Assembly (NCBI GenBank): GCA_016763875.1
Contig: JAESSZ010000737.1
Coordinates: 1 to 6,070 of the forward strand
Reading direction: 5' to 3'
Length of the DNA stretch: 6,070 nucleotides
From: Nannocystaceae bacterium
GTDB lineage: Bacteria > Myxococcota_A > Polyangia > Nannocystales > Nannocystaceae
In this document: one piece after another, positions 1 through 5,626 of the stretch
Numbering within the stretch: position 1 is the first letter of the stretch
Layout of the letters: each line of letters opens with the position of its first letter
The notes under the pieces: generated by a model
Seen by the model: the letters and a program-made list of their open reading frames with translations, nothing else
The model's database searches: none
Told to the model about the DNA's origin: nothing
Translations under genes and position numbers: made by a program

Positions 1-477
1 GGAGGGAATGAGGCCCCTAATCACCACGACATCCGCGATGTGCTCGATAGTCACACCGATCCCCACGAGGCGACCCTGACTACCGATCTTGAGCTCAGCT
101 AGTTCGTTCGGCCGCAGCAGTGCGTTGACGGGCTGGTCCTTGTGTTGGATGAGGTGCGCCATGACGCCATCGATCGCTGCCGTCCAAAGCTCGTCCTCCG
201 ATAGTTCTCCGTCGACGTAGTGAGCTTCGATCAATGCGCGGACCTCATCGAATCCTTCGCGGGCCGCGGGCATGGCGGAAAGGCGCTCGGGCGGGCCCGC
301 ATGGGGCTGGGGTCCGTCACTTCTGCCGCGGTGCGGAAGATCCTCGTGCAAGACGCGCTCGTTGGCGCTGCGGGGCCGGGTGTCGTCGGTATCTTGGAGT
401 GCCTCTGGATCCTCGCTTGCACATGACTGCGCGAAAACCAGCGAGGCGAGGAGCACAGGGAGTGTCGTGATTTTCAT
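1..477 (-). CDS. Exported S41 (C-terminal-processing-type) peptidase, N-terminal part
   Basis: The ATG at 475-477 (minus strand) opens a frame with no stop down to base 1, giving 159 residues; the catalytic part lies outside the window. Residues 1-19 form a signal peptide with Cys19. The lipobox is poor (A-Q-S-C), so it may be a lipoprotein or simply secreted. Residues 20-72 are a polar Pro/Asp/Arg-rich linker. From about 75 the sequence matches the N-terminal helical region of S41/CtpA-type peptidases: FDEVRALIEAHYVDGELSED, then an AIDGVMAHL helix, LLRPNELAEL, and finally GIGVTIE with VVIRGLIPS, which is the start of the PDZ domain. The family cleaves exported proteins with a Ser/Lys dyad, which cannot be checked here. 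The gene begins 5 bp after the anti-sigma stop and has no visible Shine-Dalgarno, so translational coupling is likely. Family call is by motif recognition and fairly sure; the role is inferred. Confidence 0.75.
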   Translation of the reverse strand, partial: MKITTLPVLLASLVFAQSCASEDPEALQDTDDTRPRSANERVLHEDLPHRGRSDGPQPHAGPPERLSAMPAAREGFDEVRALIEAHYVDGELSEDELWTAAIDGVMAHLIQHKDQPVNALLRPNELAELKIGSQGRLVGIGVTIEHIADVVVIRGLIPS

Positions 478-482
478 GGGCA

Positions 483-920
483 CTACAGGAGGTGGGGGTC
501 GAGGGAGATCAATCCGCGGCCGTCGTACTGTTCAATGACGACGGGGCCGAGTTCGGTCGGTGTTGTTGTGGCGAGTCCCGGCTCGGAGGCCGAAAGACCA
601 AACCAGATCGCAATAGGAACTGCCGCCGCTGCGAGGGCGCCGTAGGCCGGAATCGGGCGGCGGAGGACTCTAAGCACGCGTTGACCTCGCGAAGGCGCAA
701 AGTGGGCGGCAATCCGGTGACGCAACCGAGCTGCGGTTTGGACACCCGGCGAGTCGTTGTAGACCTGAGCGACGCCATCCAAGTCGGCGCGGAGTTGGCA
801 AAACTCGAGCGCGCAACTCGAACACTTGGCCAAGTGCCTAGATACCGGTCCCACCTGTGCGCTCGATAGTTCGTCGTGGGCGTGGTCGATGAGGTGGGGG
901 TGGCACTCGTCGCAGTTCAT
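483..920 (-). CDS. Membrane-anchored zinc-finger anti-sigma factor (zf-HC2/ZAS type)
   Basis: This 145-residue protein should hold the neighbouring ECF sigma factor inactive at the inner membrane until an envelope signal arrives. The N-terminal cytoplasmic domain carries Cys3 and Cys6 and the ZAS signature H-x3-C-x2-C (His29, Cys33, Cys36), typical of zinc-associated anti-sigma domains. A single hydrophobic segment at about residues 92-110 (from PAYGALAAAA to FGLS) is the likely membrane helix, leaving a short C-terminal periplasmic tail of about 35 residues. Its ATG overlaps the sigma stop codon as ATGA (917-920). A good Shine-Dalgarno, GGGAG (minus strand, 932-928), sits 7 bases before the start. 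The size and the sigma-adjacent position are classic for the family. The short outer tail leaves little room for a sensor domain, so a separate partner may sense the signal; that part is inference. Confidence 0.88.
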   Translation of the reverse strand: MNCDECHPHLIDHAHDELSSAQVGPVSRHLAKCSSCALEFCQLRADLDGVAQVYNDSPGVQTAARLRHRIAAHFAPSRGQRVLRVLRRPIPAYGALAAAAVPIAIWFGLSASEPGLATTTPTELGPVVIEQYDGRGLISLDPHLL

Positions 921-1453
921 TGCGTTTCTCCCAGAGCTACCAGTTGGCGTCGCAGCGCTCGTGTTGCGTCATGGAGTCGCGACTTGATCGTTCCTTCGGC
1001 GACTCCGAGGGCGGCACCGATTTCTCGGTACGTCATCTCGCCAACCTGCTTGAGCAACAGGAGCTGGCGCTGCGGCTCGGTCAAGGCGGCCATGGCGGTC
1101 CGAACGTTGCGCGTACGGTCCAACGTGGCCTCGACGTCGATGGCCGGTTTGGGGGTTGTGTCCAAGAGATGTTCCTTGGCGCCACGTTGCTCAACTTGGC
1201 GCGTGAGTTGCCGACAGCGGTTGCGGGCAACGGTAAACAGCCACGCCCCGAAGCGACCCCGTTCGGGGTCGAACGTTTCGTCGGTCACGACGGTGAACAC
1301 AACGTCCTGGAGCAGATCTTTGGCCCGCTCTTCGTCGCCAAGCATCCGCTGGATGTAGCCAAATAGCCGACGCTCGTACCTGCCATACAGCACATCGAAA
1401 GCCGCCAGATCGCCGGCCCGCAACGCGCTCAGCAATTCCTCGTCCGAGGTCAC
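917..1453 (-). CDS. ECF-type RNA polymerase sigma factor (sigma-70 family)
   Basis: This 178-residue protein has the two-domain layout of extracytoplasmic-function sigma factors, which direct RNA polymerase to a small regulon. Region 2 spans about residues 8-85: FDVLYGRYERRLFGYIQRML, then AKDLLQDVVFTVV (region 2.2, core-polymerase contact), then FGAWLFTVARNRCRQ (regions 2.3/2.4, -10 recognition). A variable linker runs over about 86-118. Region 4 spans about 120-172, with LTEPQRQLLLLKQVGEMTYR followed by the helix-turn-helix IGAALGVAEGTIKSRLHDA that reads the -35 element. The start is GTG at 1453; no strong Shine-Dalgarno precedes it. It is the first gene of the unit and overlaps the anti-sigma gene by 4 bp, so the two are surely co-expressed. 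The family is clear. The ECF subgroup and target promoters cannot be named from the sequence alone. I found no convincing autoregulated promoter upstream. Confidence 0.92.
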   Translation of the reverse strand: MTSDEELLSALRAGDLAAFDVLYGRYERRLFGYIQRMLGDEERAKDLLQDVVFTVVTDETFDPERGRFGAWLFTVARNRCRQLTRQVEQRGAKEHLLDTTPKPAIDVEATLDRTRNVRTAMAALTEPQRQLLLLKQVGEMTYREIGAALGVAEGTIKSRLHDATRALRRQLVALGETQ

Positions 1454-1473
1454 CGTGTTCTTGTATGCCCGAG

Positions 1474-1494
1474 GGCGCCGGATCGTTCGGCGCC
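1474..1494. promoter_or_regulatory. GC-only 7-bp hairpin in the presumed sigma-factor mRNA leader
   Basis: GGCGCCG (1474-1480) and CGGCGCC (1488-1494) are perfect inverted repeats around a 7-base loop. The hairpin lies 21-41 bases before the GTG of the sigma factor. There is no T-run on either side, so it does not look like an intrinsic terminator. The same bases also give a near-perfect 15-bp-spaced direct repeat (1474-1484 against 1489-1499, 10 of 11 identical). It may be a leader structure affecting translation, or a protein-binding site. Function is inferred. Confidence 0.3.
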
Positions 1495-1518
1495 GTATCC
1501 GCCGTGAGGATTTCGAGT

Positions 1519-1591
1519 GACCTCAAAACCTACAGGTCCCACCCCCAGATGTGTTTTGAACTCGAATCGAGGCAGTGCAACCGATACACTG
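1519..1591. promoter_or_regulatory. Divergent control region with three short dyads
   Basis: The 205-bp space between the divergent sigma-factor and propeller-lipoprotein genes holds three dyad symmetries within 73 bp: GACCT (1519-1523) with AGGTC (1534-1538); an 11-bp palindrome CTCGA-A-TCGAG (1561-1571); and CAGTG (1573-1577) with CACTG (1587-1591). Promoters for both genes should lie in this space. TTGAAC at 1556-1561 resembles a -35 box, but no -10 at proper spacing follows, so I call no promoter. These are candidate operators only, and single dyads of this length can arise by chance. Confidence 0.25.
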
Positions 1592-1617
1592 GCCCGGAAG
1601 CGTGTTGTGCAGGGGTT

Positions 1618-1631
1618 CCTTCGGGGGAAGG
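1618..1631 (+). other. Short hairpin upstream of the propeller lipoprotein
   Basis: CCTTC (1618-1622) and GAAGG (1627-1631) can pair around a loop of four G, ending 27 bases before the ATG at 1659. The stem is only 5 bp and may be chance. If it forms, it lies in the mRNA leader of the lipoprotein. Confidence 0.15.
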
Positions 1632-1658
1632 TTGCCAACGTCGCTGGGATGAACGGAT

Positions 1659-3020
1659 ATGCGGACCAATACGATTGCCACGGGAATGGGCGCGAGCCTG
1701 TGTTTACTGCTCGGCTGCGGTGATGCGAAGGACGGCCGTGCGAACGGGGGAACCGACAGCGCGGGGATCCCCGCAGGCGGGGAAGCGGGTGGGGGCGAGC
1801 AGGGCGGCGAAGGTGGCGACGCAGAGGGCAGCGGCGACGGCCCAGTCGACGGTGACGGTGAAGGTGATGGCGTCGGCGCTATTAAGTTCGACGTCAACGC
1901 GACGCCGGACATCGACCCCACCACCACGTGCCAGCCCGGCGGGGTTGGTGGCGGCAAGGGGGGCGGTGGTGGTGGACCCGACTATTCGTACTTGTGGGCG
2001 GCCAACAGCACCCAGGGGACCATCTCCAAACTCGATACGCAGACAGTGACCGAGGTCGGCCGCTTTCAAGTGCGACCCGATGGCGCAGGTAGCCCTTCGC
2101 GAACCTCAGTGAGCCTGTCGGGCCACGTGGCGGTCGCCAGCCGCAGTGGCGGCGTGACCAAGTTCTACGCCACCGAAGACCTTTGCCAGGACACCAACGG
2201 CACGCCGGGCATTCAGACCTCGACGACCAATGTTGCGCTGCCGTGGGATCAAGAGGAATGCCGCGCGTGGCACACCCCATTCGCGTACACCAGCCAGCGT
2301 CCCGTGGCCTGGGGCCAGGGCGAATGGAACTACTCGACGTGTTCCTACGACAATGAGTTGTTGTGGACGGCGGGACGCAACGGCAACGCGACCACGGCCG
2401 ACGTCGTCTTGATGGACGGCGACGACGGCACCATCCTCGACTCGGTCGTCATCGCGGGGCTTGTGGGCGATCAGTACGGCATCTACGGGGGCGCGGTCGA
2501 CTCAGAGGGGAACTTCTGGGGCACGCAACTCGGCGGTTCTCGTCTCATCAAGGTCACGCTTGCCAACATGACGTCGCAGGTCTGGACTCCACCCGTCGCT
2601 AGTGGTTACGGGATGACGGTCGATGTCGACGGCTACGTCTGGATCTGCGGATCGATCGTGCAACGCTACAACCCCGCGACCGATACCTGGGCGCAGTCCG
2701 CCTCGGGGCTGGGTAGCTCGGGTTGCATGGCAGACGCGGGTCACAACGACCTGTTGTGGACAGCCGCGGGGGGGACGATCCGTGGGATCAATCGCGAGAC
2801 GCTTTTGGTCGATCGCAGTTGGACGGTTCCGGGTTCCTACGGGATTAGCATCGACTTCCAGGGGTTCGTGTGGGCGGTTGCTTTCGGAAGCTCGGCGCAT
2901 CGCGTCGATCCCGAGACGGGCGCCGTGCAGTCGTACGACGGCTTGGTTGGCGCCTACACGTACAGCGACATGACCGGCGCGGCACTCTCGGCGGTTAGCG
3001 GAAACATTCCCACCGGCTGA
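1659..3020 (+). CDS. Lipoprotein with streptogramin-lyase/NHL-like beta-propeller
   Basis: This 453-residue protein has a signal peptide ending in the lipobox LLLGC, so Cys20 should be lipidated. Residues 21-107 are a Gly/Asp/Glu-rich linker with a run of six Gly at 101-106. From about 110 the sequence has repeats typical of six- or seven-bladed propellers of the Vgb (virginiamycin B lyase)/NHL class: YLWAANSTQGTISKLDTQT at 111, then three copies of the pattern YGxxxDxxGxxW at about 273-288, 317-328 and 394-405. Cysteines at 176, 201, 228, 330 and 356 suggest disulfides in an exported protein. The fold fits a surface binding or scaffold role better than antibiotic cleavage, and I cannot assign an enzyme activity. 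The ATG at 1659 gives a proper signal peptide; the in-frame ATG at 1686 would shorten the n-region to almost nothing. Only a weak Shine-Dalgarno is visible. The fold call is fairly sure; the role is unknown. Confidence 0.75.
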   Translation: MRTNTIATGMGASLCLLLGCGDAKDGRANGGTDSAGIPAGGEAGGGEQGGEGGDAEGSGDGPVDGDGEGDGVGAIKFDVNATPDIDPTTTCQPGGVGGGKGGGGGGPDYSYLWAANSTQGTISKLDTQTVTEVGRFQVRPDGAGSPSRTSVSLSGHVAVASRSGGVTKFYATEDLCQDTNGTPGIQTSTTNVALPWDQEECRAWHTPFAYTSQRPVAWGQGEWNYSTCSYDNELLWTAGRNGNATTADVVLMDGDDGTILDSVVIAGLVGDQYGIYGGAVDSEGNFWGTQLGGSRLIKVTLANMTSQVWTPPVASGYGMTVDVDGYVWICGSIVQRYNPATDTWAQSASGLGSSGCMADAGHNDLLWTAAGGTIRGINRETLLVDRSWTVPGSYGISIDFQGFVWAVAFGSSAHRVDPETGAVQSYDGLVGAYTYSDMTGAALSAVSGNIPTG

Positions 3021-3035
3021 TACCTGGTGATTGTG

Positions 3036-3070
3036 GCGCTGCCGCGCTGCGGCAGTGCCTGGCGCCCAGG
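3036..3070 (+). terminator. Two adjoining GC-rich hairpins after the propeller lipoprotein gene
   Basis: Fifteen bases after the stop codon, 3036-3045 pairs with 3049-3058 (10 bp with one G-U pair, perfect core CTGCCGC/GCGGCAG) around a three-base loop. CCTGG (3058-3062) then pairs with CCAGG (3066-3070) around CGC. No T-run follows, so this is not a textbook intrinsic terminator. It could pause polymerase, protect the 3' end, or partly separate the two lipoprotein genes. The placement supports a 3'-end role; that role is inferred. Confidence 0.35.
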
Positions 3071-3144
3071 AGCGTGCGCCAACGTGCGTCGGCACGGTTG
3101 TGCGTGACGGCCTCAAGGGGCGGTTTGCTGCTACCGTCGCTGCC

Positions 3145-4203
3145 GTGACTTTCTCAAAACGTCTCGGGAGCGTTGCGCTGTCTACCGTTGTCCTGCTGTG
3201 CGGGTGCGGCGACGACCCTTCATCGGGCTCGGCAGACACCGACGGCACGGGTACGGGCACCGGTGAGTCGGGAGACGACGAGGCAGTCGAAGAGAGCGGC
3301 GAGGACGACACGACCGGTGTCGCGGCCTGCGAGGCGTCGATGTCGGACTACGAACTGACCACGTTGCCCGCGGACGTGGTCATCAGTATCGGGTCGTCTC
3401 TGCTGACGCCGCACCCGGTGCTCCAGGCGGCGATCGCTGACGTCGAGTCGGCCTACGAGGAAGGCGATGTCCGGGTTGCGTTGATTGCAGCCAGCAACTA
3501 CGAGCAGCCCTACGCCACCGAGGTTTGCAACATGTGTGGTCTGGGCGATGAATGTCTGGACCCGATTGCGGTCAACGCCGATGTTGGGGTGATCGAACCC
3601 CTAGCTCGATTCAACGGTAGCAAGTCGAAGTATAGCTGTGTCTTCCGGCCTCCCGGTGCCTCTATCCGACATTACGTTGCATTCACCGATACCGAGCCTG
3701 CACCCGGCGAACTGATGGAATTCGAGGCATTCCTTGCCGCGGCGAGACTGCAGGCAGACAGTGTCTTCCATGTCGCGTTCATGCTCGGATGCAGTCAGAT
3801 GGAAGGCGGGATGGGGCTGGTGCCCGTTGCGGAGGCCTCTGGCGGGATCTCTGGCAACATCTGCGAAGGCGTCGTGGGCTTGCGTGCATTCCTCGAGGAA
3901 CTTGCGGTTCCGCGCCTAGCCTGCGGATGGCCGATCTCCGATCCTGGGCCGAATAATAGTTCGGACAACCTTGAGCTAGTCCTGTTGGACGGGCCCAGCG
4001 GTGGTGAAATGGCGATGACCCGAGTCGCCGACGGGCTGTGCAGCGAACCCGGCGCCGAGCCGGCAACGTTCGAGTGGTTTGTAAGTATCCTCAACGACGT
4101 CGAGAGCGTTCGGCTGTGTCCTGCCGCCTGCGATGCGGTGCAGGGAAACTGGGCACCTGGCGAGATAAGCTTCCGAGAGAGCTTTACCTGCCCCGACGCG
4201 TGA
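3145..4203 (+). CDS. vWA-like lipoprotein with degenerate metal site
   Basis: From the GTG at 3145 the protein has 352 residues with a signal peptide and lipobox L-C-G-C (Cys21), then an Asp/Gly/Glu/Thr-rich linker (about 22-62). An in-frame TTG at 3031 would add 38 residues that spoil the signal peptide and place the first hairpin inside the gene, so I reject it. From about 75 the order of elements follows the vWA domain of secreted myxobacterial lipoproteins: a first strand DVVISI (77-82), VRVALIAA (109-116), a Cys-rich insert (Cys128, 131, 137, 165), HYVAFTDTE (176-184), FHVAFMLG (208-215), GGISGNICEG, and the tail RLCPAACDAVQ (323-333). The usual DxSxS metal motif reads G83-S-S85-L-L87, so the Asp and last Ser are missing. 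Binding without metal, or a purely structural role, is inferred. Thirteen cysteines in the precursor (12 after removing the signal peptide) suggest disulfides. No clear Shine-Dalgarno is seen. Confidence 0.6.
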   Translation: MTFSKRLGSVALSTVVLLCGCGDDPSSGSADTDGTGTGTGESGDDEAVEESGEDDTTGVAACEASMSDYELTTLPADVVISIGSSLLTPHPVLQAAIADVESAYEEGDVRVALIAASNYEQPYATEVCNMCGLGDECLDPIAVNADVGVIEPLARFNGSKSKYSCVFRPPGASIRHYVAFTDTEPAPGELMEFEAFLAAARLQADSVFHVAFMLGCSQMEGGMGLVPVAEASGGISGNICEGVVGLRAFLEELAVPRLACGWPISDPGPNNSSDNLELVLLDGPSGGEMAMTRVADGLCSEPGAEPATFEWFVSILNDVESVRLCPAACDAVQGNWAPGEISFRESFTCPDA

Positions 4204-4224
4204 TACGCCGCTGTCGCCGGCAAT

Positions 4225-4253
4225 GGTGGCTTGGCTCGGAATCGATCGCCACC
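4225..4253 (+). other. Weak inverted repeat downstream of the vWA-like gene
   Basis: GGTGGC (4225-4230) and GCCACC (4248-4253) can form a 6-bp stem over a 17-base loop, starting 21 bases after the stop codon at 4203. There is no T-run. It is the only symmetry I see that could mark a transcript end before the next gene, and it is weak. Confidence 0.15.
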
Positions 4254-4310
4254 GGCCAAACATTGGTATCGAACGGTGGAATAGTCGGTCTCCAGACACA
4301 GCGGAGTCGC

Positions 4311-4338
4311 TAGTATTTAGTGCGGTCTTCTGTATTAT
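4311..4338 (+). promoter_or_regulatory. AT-rich pocket with -10-like boxes before the small DNA-binding protein
   Basis: In an otherwise GC-rich region, TAGTAT (4311-4316) and TATTAT (4333-4338) each match the -10 consensus TATAAT at five of six bases or nearly so. Neither has a good -35 box at 16-18 bp. The second would start transcription only a few bases before the ATG at 4349, giving an almost leaderless message, which would fit the absence of a Shine-Dalgarno there. This is a suggestion, not a firm promoter call. Confidence 0.25.
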
Positions 4339-4348
4339 CCGCCCCGAT

Positions 4349-4756
4349 ATGGCGCAAGCAGCTCTTGAACACCTCGTTGGTGAACTCACTCTTGCCGATC
4401 TGGCCGCGCGCAGCGGGCGATCGGTCGGCGAAATCGTCGAGTACGCGATGCGCAGCAAGCCCGGCGCAACCGCGGCTCGCACCGCAGCGCAAGGCAGCAA
4501 GGCGACGACGCCCGCTCCCAGCAAAGGTGGCCGCGCCCGTAAGGTCGACACGCGCACCGCGGGTGGACGCGAGGCGTACCAAGAAGCGGTGTTGGACGTG
4601 CTTGTCGGATCGGGCAAGCCGACCGCCGCCGCGTTCATTCGCCGGAAAGCTGGCGGTACGCCACTCCAGGCGCGGGCGGCGCTTAACCGTCTCATCGAGG
4701 GCGGAAAAGTAACGTTCTCGGGCAAGGCACGCGCGACCCGCTACACGCTGGCCTAG
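4349..4756 (+). CDS. Small two-domain putative DNA-binding protein (HTH, basic linker, winged helix)
   Basis: From the ATG at 4349 the protein has 135 residues. Residues 10-34 (ELTLADLAARSGRSVGEIVE) read as a helix-turn-helix-like segment. Residues 36-74 are a disordered Ala/Lys/Arg/Pro/Thr linker recalling histone-H1-like tails. Residues 75-135 look like a compact winged helix: helix AYQEAVLDVLVGSG, helix TAAAFIRRKAG, helix TPLQARAALNRLIEGGK, then a basic beta-hairpin VTFSGKARATRYTL. There is no signal peptide, so it is cytoplasmic. An in-frame GTG at 4223 would add 42 residues with no family-like features and crosses the AT-rich pocket, so the later start is preferred. I do not recognise a named family; regulator or nucleoid-associated protein are both possible. 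The stop lies 78-105 bp before the LPMO-like gene, depending on that start, on the same strand. Confidence 0.6.
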   Translation: MAQAALEHLVGELTLADLAARSGRSVGEIVEYAMRSKPGATAARTAAQGSKATTPAPSKGGRARKVDTRTAGGREAYQEAVLDVLVGSGKPTAAAFIRRKAGGTPLQARAALNRLIEGGKVTFSGKARATRYTLA

Positions 4757-4813
4757 CTCGGCCGGTGGAAGTGCCGTGGCCCTCGCGCCGAGCGGACCCA
4801 TCTCAATACGAAG

Positions 4814-4832
4814 CTCCCGGGAAGTTCGGGAG
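4814..4832 (+). promoter_or_regulatory. Hairpin between the DNA-binding gene and the LPMO-like gene
   Basis: CTCCCG (4814-4819) and CGGGAG (4827-4832) form a perfect 6-bp stem with a 7-base loop. The 3' arm contains GGGAG, a Shine-Dalgarno-like sequence that ends only two bases before the possible GTG start at 4835. No T-run follows, so termination is less likely than a leader structure. Function is inferred. Confidence 0.3.
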
Positions 4833-4861
4833 TCGTGTGGGGTGGGTGTATCGTCCGATCG

Positions 4862-5626
4862 GTGAACGGCCCGAACACAACAGCGCGATTGCGAGCCACG
4901 GTCACGGCGCTAGGCGGCGTGGGACTATTGGTCGCATCGCCAGTCGTGTTCGCGCACTCACAGCTTGTTGAACCGCCCCCCCGCACCGCAGAGGACTACC
5001 TTATGGACGGTCCGTGCGGTGGCGTTGTTTCCACCACCGAGAGCACGACGTTCGTCGCTGGCGAGAATGTCGTGATTCGCTGGTCGGTAGCCCAGAATCA
5101 CTCGGCACAGTTCCGTGTCGCGTTTAGCCCAAGCGGAGACGTCGGGTTCGACGACTGGGTGTTGGGCGTACGACCCGATATTTCAGGTGAGGTCGAATAC
5201 GAGCAGGAGTTAGCGCTGCCCGAGTGCGTCTGTGACGACTGTGCGTTGCAACTGCTGCAGTACAGCTCGCCCACGATGCTCGCTGGCTACTATTCGTGCG
5301 CGGACATCGAACTCACTCAGCCCGAGGGGGGAAGCTTGCCCGCATGCGAAGCCATGAGTGGCGACGACGGTGGTCTGCCGCAGGACGACACCGGGGACGA
5401 GCCAGCGACCAGCGCTGACGGTGGTGACCAAGATGGTGGAGCCACGACGGGTGCCGCAACCCCAGGTGGGGCGACCGAGGGCGATGCCCCTGCGCAGTCC
5501 AAACAGGACGATGGTGGGTGCAGTCTCGGCAACCCGACGCGCGGCTCGTTCGGTTGGTCGTTCGGTTATTTGGCGTTTGCGCTCGTATGCCTTCGCCGGC
5601 GTCGCATCAGCGAACCTCGAGCGTGA
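4862..5626 (+). CDS. Secreted LPMO-like protein with MYXO-CTERM-like tail
   Basis: With GTG 4862 as start the precursor has 254 residues. Its signal peptide (about 1-31) ends SPVVFA, so the mature protein would begin with His32 (HSQLVEPPPRT). An N-terminal His is the hallmark of copper LPMOs, where it forms the histidine brace. A second His, His80 in VAQNHSAQFRVAFS, sits where the partner ligand is expected. Other family-like features are PCGG (51-54), CVCDDCALQLLQ (122-133) and YYSCADIEL (143-151). The layout recalls the myxobacterial group that I know as SCE4755-type polysaccharide-monooxygenase-like proteins. Residues 165-219 are a Gly/Asp/Thr-rich linker. The tail has Cys220, a hydrophobic span (about 229-243) and RRRR (245-248), as in MYXO-CTERM surface-sorting signals. 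An upstream GTG at 4835 would add nine residues and is also possible. The copper oxidase role is inferred; the gene overlaps the lhr end by 20 bp. Confidence 0.7.
   Translation: MNGPNTTARLRATVTALGGVGLLVASPVVFAHSQLVEPPPRTAEDYLMDGPCGGVVSTTESTTFVAGENVVIRWSVAQNHSAQFRVAFSPSGDVGFDDWVLGVRPDISGEVEYEQELALPECVCDDCALQLLQYSSPTMLAGYYSCADIELTQPEGGSLPACEAMSGDDGGLPQDDTGDEPATSADGGDQDGGATTGAATPGGATEGDAPAQSKQDDGGCSLGNPTRGSFGWSFGYLAFALVCLRRRRISEPRA

Noticed and set aside
1523..1957. 144-codon Pro/Ser-rich open frame on the minus strand
   Set aside because: It is the antisense of the Gly-rich stalk of the lipoprotein, and its low complexity simply mirrors that repeat.
1735..1980. GGC/GAC/GGT-rich tract considered as a DNA tandem repeat
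   Set aside because: There is no fixed repeat unit; it is codon-level low complexity encoding a Gly/Asp stalk.
3031..3144. Extension of the vWA-like lipoprotein to a TTG start
   Set aside because: The added 38 residues put a long leader before a normal lipoprotein signal peptide and would place both hairpins inside coding sequence; no ribosome site supports TTG.
2502..3311. 269-codon open frame on the minus strand across the end of the propeller gene and the start of the next gene
   Set aside because: It spans two well-supported genes and their intergenic hairpins, has an Arg/Pro/Ser-rich composition typical of antisense frames in GC-rich DNA, and shows no recognisable motif.
4223..4348. 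Extension of the small DNA-binding protein to a GTG start
   Set aside because: The extra 42 residues are not domain-like, and the AT-rich pocket resembling a promoter lies within them; the ATG at 4349 starts directly before the conserved-looking helices.
3976..4725. 249-codon open frame on the minus strand
   Set aside because: It crosses the ends of two plus-strand genes and the AT-rich pocket between them, with no domain-like sequence; best explained as a shadow frame.
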